From Latrodectus hesperus (taxonomy: Eukaryota > Arthropoda > Arachnida > Araneae > Theridiidae): a stretch of 64,000 bases of DNA. The notes below the pieces were generated by a model. It was given only the letters and a program-made list of their open reading frames with translations, had not been told where the DNA came from and searched no databases. Location of the stretch: contig CM075850.1 of the NCBI GenBank assembly GCA_037975125.1, forward strand, positions 69,607,890 to 69,671,889, given 5' to 3'. A program made the position numbers and the translations under genes. This document shows, one piece after another, positions 59,231 to 64,000 of the stretch (positions are counted from its first letter, which is position 1; each line of letters opens with the position of its first letter).

Positions 59231-61515
59231 ATATGTTAATGCTAAACACAGTATTTATGGAGGGAAAAAGGGAAAGATTTTTAAAATTTGGTAAACAAAA
59301 TAAACTTCTGAGCCCTTTTTTTTACCTTAATATTTTCTACTTCCATTTCCCGATTTGTGCAGATTTTCTTTTCTTTTTTGTTTTATTTTTTTTATTCTAC
59401 TCTTTATATATAACACCTCACATTTTTCCGTCTCCAGTAAAAGTTATTTTTGATGTGTTTTGTTTCCCGTTTTGCAATGCCTTTAATTTTGGACTAAAGT
59501 TTGAAACACAGGACATAATTACGTTTAGTTTTGGTTTTAATATTACAAGTTAAATATCAAGCGAAGTAAGTTTGGCGTATTTCCAATAATGCTTAAGTAC
59601 ACATTTAAAAATGTAGTCAATTGTAAATGTTAAAGAATTATTATTTTTTCACTTTGGACTTGAAATTCGAACTCAAAAATGTATATAAACTTTTTGCAAC
59701 TATGATAATTTGCCAATAAATTCAATAGTCCTTATCTTAACACAAATATTTAGCTAATTTCAAAAACTCCAGTGAGTTTCATTTAAAACGTAGAAACACT
59801 GGTTATATGACCATGTCCATTTTAATTGCATAAAATTAAATTAATTTTGTTAATTTAGGGTCCATTAGATTTTGGAAATACGCTGTTTAGCTAGTGCAAT
59901 AATAGAACAAACTGAGCCACTAAAATGTTCAGGGAGTTTAAATATTCTGATTTGTAGATTCAGAATTAATTACGAGAAGAAAATTTTCCTAACACATCCC
60001 GGAAATGATTTTACAAATGTTTGTGTTTTCGTTTACACTTTAAAATTAAGAACAGATTCAACTGTCTTATGCTCTGTGGTCTCAAACTCAATAATTTTAC
60101 TTAAAGAGATATTACACTCTGGATGTTTATTTAATAAATAAAAGTACTCTGCAGCAGTTTAACTTTTATTGAATAAAGAACCTAGAGTTATAAGTTTAAA
60201 CAAACTTATAGGTTTCAGAAAATTTTACGATAATATGTTTTAACTAAGAATAATTTAATAAAGAATAATGAATAGAAAAATATGGTAGACGATAAAATTA
60301 CTATTTTTTATTATGAATAAGGGACATATCTTGTAAAATTTTATTAATTATAATGTTTTTAATGTCTTTTAGATCACGGGAAGCAATTTACCCTAAAATT
60401 ATTAATAAATTTTTAACTTAAGTATTGGTTATCGTTTTTGTTACATAGCTAAATATTAGTAGCCGATAGTATATATTAGAAGTGGACTAAGCTTTTCATT
60501 CATATGAAAAAAATATATTAGCACAGACTTTGAATTCATAAAATTTTACTTTCAAAATATTGCCCAAATCCCATGTACTTATATTATATCATAAAAGAAC
60601 ACTTGCCTAGCAAAGAATAAACTACTATAATATTGATGCAATAATAGCGCGATGTCATGTATTATCTATTTTTAAATACATAAGGTAAGTATTGATTTTT
60701 AGTTAAATACTTATTTGATTAATGTTTCTTTGCTTTTTACATCCTAAATCTGATCAAATTAAGAAAATGGATGCCTGATTATTTTTGATTTCAACAAATA
60801 TGTACATTTTTAAAAATCTACGACAAATGCACATTTTTAAAAACCTTCTTACATTATCTTAATTTTGCAATATCTTTCATTGAATTAACTTGTATTAGAA
60901 AAAGATTATGTTGTCAAGAAAAAAGAGTTTCTAAGGCGAACCTAATAAAAATTTCTGGAATATATAAGAGAATTTAGGTTAAATTAAGATATTAGTAAAA
61001 TGAAATGATTGCCTAATTAATACTTTCCTCATATAATATAACCATAAAACTACTAAAAATTTAATGGCTGGTTATTTCGTCATTATTATTTGGTTATAGG
61101 ATATTTATTCATCCAAAAACTTAACAATTATAGGAAAAATAATAATTGATATATAAACTTCTAAAAGTATATTGCGCAAAAAAAATTGTATTGGACTTAA
61201 GAAATTTCTTAGTTATTTATCAGAATGAGCTTTTATGCTAAATTTTTATAACAGATTTATTCTTTCCATTGTTCTTAAACTTATCTATTTTATAGAATAA
61301 TTTCCAAAAAATTTATTTCGATTGCATATTTAAGTCATTTTTTTTGAATTTTATTAAAAATAATATTAAATGCTTTTAAATTAAATACGTTTAAACTTTT
61401 TATTGTCTATTAAGAATTTATATGACACCCAATATTCTGTCAAATACTTCAGTCAAAAATTACATTCACTTGTAAATAACTTTCTCACATTGTGTTCATG
61501 TGGCTATGGAAATCA
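59231..61515. other. AT-rich intergenic DNA
   Basis: A 122-codon plus-strand frame from 59185 runs through T-rich sequence and is phenylalanine-rich. I see no reason to call it a gene. Nothing else was recognised. Confidence 0.45.
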
Positions 61516-61735
61516 CCCAGCAAACACAAACTGCCGGCAAAAATCCGGGCCGCTGCTGGCCAAGCCGGTTTTCTGTTGGCCACGGCCAGCCGCTCATGGT
61601 TGTTTGATGGCCCAGCTCCGGCCATTACGGCCACGGCTGAGTGCTGGCCAAAATGAACCGGGCCGGTGCTGGATGATAAGTAGTGGGCCAACAGATTTTG
61701 GCCATTGTTGGCCCTGAAGCTGTTGGCCAGCAAAA
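61516..61735. repeat. GC-rich repeat built of TTGGCC/GGCC words
   Basis: About 220 bases with a dozen or so GGCC sites, mostly as TTGGCC, TGGCCA or CGGCCA, in otherwise AT-rich DNA. It begins near CCCAGCAAACACAAA and ends near TTGGCCAGCAAA. This fits the palindromic TTGGCC-rich MITE-like repeats that begin with CAGCAAACA in several invertebrates. The right inverted end appears to be lost. Confidence 0.6.
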
Positions 61736-61909
61736 TTAAGACAATTAGTTGTAGCGCTATTTTTTATTTTATCGGCAAAGACTATTTTTTTCCAAATAAC
61801 TATTTTTTTGTGATGTTAATTAATTTTCATTTAACTTCTTACTTTTTAAACTCTTTAAAAACAACTTTTCAGAAAGAAATCTAATTTTCACATTTATTGT
61901 GTATTCCGC

Positions 61910-62009
61910 GTGACAGTATGACGTCAGATACTGCGAAATGCTTGAGTCAGCGTCAGCCATTAATGTGAAATGGCGGAATGTTGTGTCTGTGAGCTAAGAT
62001 TAATATAAG
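61910..62009 (+). promoter_or_regulatory. Candidate promoter and first exon of a downstream gene
   Basis: TGACGTCA at 61919-61926 is a perfect CRE/ATF site, in a stretch with several CpGs. About 50 bases later AATGGCGGAATG (around 61969) resembles a YY1-type initiator region. ATG at 61970 opens only 12 codons (MAECCVCELRLI). At 62010 the sequence ATAAG|GTAAGTAAG is a near-ideal splice donor. This arrangement fits a TATA-less promoter and a short leader exon of a gene continuing to the right. No second exon is seen before 64000. Confidence 0.4.
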
Positions 62010-62011
62010 GT

Positions 62012-64000
62012 AAGTAAGCATTTATTATTGTTGTTTTTATCAGGATAGAATTGTTATGAATGAGATGCAAGAATAATATATTTGTTTTATGTTGAAATAT
62101 TATTTAATTACTTGTTAAGAAAATTTCATAAGCTGTTGATAACGTGACAACAAAAGAAAGACATTGGAAAATGTTTGTCATTGTATGTTTTAGAATAATT
62201 TCATTACCGTGTGAGGAATAGAAAAATATATCATGCACAGAAGCATTTTTTCATTCCATATATTAGTTATATTTAATCAATTAGTATAATAAATTTTTCA
62301 ATGCTCAATTTTTTGAATCGAATTCGATTGCTACAAAGTTTAAACGTATTTATTACATTTTTTGTTTTTTACGAAGCAAGTTTATGGAGTCTAAAAATAT
62401 TCTATTTGAAAGCGCTTAGATGTTTACTTTCAATAAATTAATATATGATATTGTAGCATTTCTGATCAAAAAATTATGTGCGAATTCCATATAAACTTTA
62501 ATTATTTTATTTTTAAAAGGCTTACTTATTTACTATTATTTTTAAGTCAATTTTTACTGACCGAAATATTTTGTCTTATAAGGATTCGTGGTTTTAAATT
62601 TTGTATACTCCTCAAAGATCTGTTTTAAGGAATGAAAAATTGTACAATGCATAATATTACAAAATATTTTATTGCATACATAACCTGGTTTTTATGTATA
62701 ATCCTGTCAACCATTAAAATCATTGTGGATTTCTTAGCGAAATATTATTGCTTCTAAAACTCGAAAAATTGTATAAACTTGAAAATAGTAAATTTTAAAA
62801 TTCTATAGGAATCTGACAGATTAATTGCCACAAATTAATAAAAAAACATCTAGAATTATGTGGTTGGAAAATTAATATTAACACATATGAAAAATGTTCA
62901 TATGGAACAACTTTTATTATATAAATTAGTTGTGTAGCATGTTAACTATTTCCATGTAAAGAATGCTGTCAGATGTAACAGCTTAGTAGCTACTCTTGTG
63001 TTTACATTATTATATTTAAACCATATTTTATGTTTTTATTTATGATGGAAAAATTGAAGTAAGAATTAACAGTAATTTCAATTTGTTTTAATGAAAATAT
63101 AAGTTAACTAGAATATTTGTTCCTTTATATTTTGGAGAAAGTGATTAACATTTCAAGCATTTGATGATACTTTTGACATTTTGATCACTTGATTCTTTTG
63201 TAGTAATGTAAATGGTTTTACTGTTATAGTAAATAGTCGACCGGATAATGGGTAAATGATATATCTAATCTTATATATATACACACATAAACATACAATT
63301 AAAACATAATTTTTTTTCTTTTACCGATTTACAAAGTCTGATTATGATAATATTGTCCTATATATAATATTGTCAGATTGAATTATTTTTATTTACTTTT
63401 GATTTTTCTCTTCAAGGAATTGAAGTTAAATAAAGAACTTAAACATAATTTTAAACAGTAAATTAGTAAGGTATACAAGTAAAATGAGTATGATATGAGA
63501 AATAGTTAAAAAAAAAGTTTATTATTTTTGATTTCAGAAATACTTCTAATTTTAAAATTCATTATACAATTTCTAAATAATAACAAATAATTAAAATATT
63601 GCATTAGTAAACTCCATGTTTATTTTATTTTATCGTTTTAATATAGTAAGCATAATTAGGTTAATCCTCCAAACATTTACATATATGTATATATATAATT
63701 TCTAAATTTATTAACTGTTTTTAATTTCTCGAACTCTTTTGTTGTGAGTTTTATTTGTGTATTTTACAGAAAATACAGAGGTTAAAGTCATTTTTGATAG
63801 TTGACATTATTTTGTATGTTGTTTTTCTTATTGTAATTTTTCTTAATGTAAATTATTCAAAACACCACTTGTTATCAAAGAGGTAAAGTTTTGTGATATC
63901 CATCTTGAGAATAATTTAATTATTTTATTAGAGAGAAAGAATATAATTTAAGTTTAATCTTATTTATCAGCTAAGCATTTAATATTTTAAAATTAATATA
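62012..64000. other. AT-rich DNA to the window end
   Basis: If the donor at 62010 is real this is the start of its first intron. No exon, repeat family or RNA gene was recognised. Confidence 0.45.

Noticed and set aside
59185..59553. 122-codon plus-strand frame
   Set aside because: Phenylalanine-rich composition follows from T-rich DNA. No motif, and no initiation or splice context that supports a gene.

Overview
This is a strongly AT-rich, gene-poor stretch of an animal nuclear genome. It holds one recognisable host gene, split by introns, in a background of decayed transposons and simple repeats. The mix of mobile elements (mariner, a Tc1/IS630-type element with long inverted repeats, Merlin, a Ty3/gypsy LTR element, several RNase H-bearing LINEs, tRNA-derived SINEs) and the gene structure point to an arthropod. 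The mariner and SINE types resemble those I associate with spiders, but the species cannot be fixed from the sequence alone.

Host gene: NDUFB5, a subunit of mitochondrial complex I, runs on the + strand from 11413 to 23729 in four coding exons (11413-11521, 16594-16811, 18549-18655, 23585-23729). The exons join in frame to 192 residues plus stop, with GT/AG boundaries at every intron. Intron 1 holds a 4190-bp Ty3/gypsy LTR retrotransposon (12212-16401) in the same orientation as the gene. Intron 3 holds a complete but dead 1306-bp mariner (22209-23514) on the other strand.

Left part (1-11400): a frameshifted mariner transposase at the window edge, a tRNA-like relic, an 85-bp tandem duplication, a long palindrome, an internally deleted LINE (3601-5009, minus), a small LINE 3' fragment (about 7990-8343), a Merlin-type transposase relic (about 8990-9600) and a second palindrome just before NDUFB5.

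Middle (26500-33700): two different tRNA-derived SINEs, a 3-kb LINE of the R1/LOA/I type interrupted by a foreign insertion of about 610 bp, a 1483-bp element with terminal inverted repeats of about 160 bp and a DDD transposase, and a fragment of another LINE type beside it.

Right part (33700-64000): mostly featureless AT-rich DNA with a long TA array, a 232-bp AC array joined to a TA array, a second copy of one SINE family, a decayed LINE RNase H fragment, a hAT-like end, a GC-rich block packed with GGCC repeats and, near the right end, a candidate promoter and first exon (CRE-like site, GC-richer leader, strong splice donor) that may start a gene lying beyond the window.

The most unusual object is the 915-codon open frame in the LTR element. 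An internal deletion has removed protease, reverse transcriptase and most of RNase H, and has joined Gag to integrase in one uninterrupted frame.
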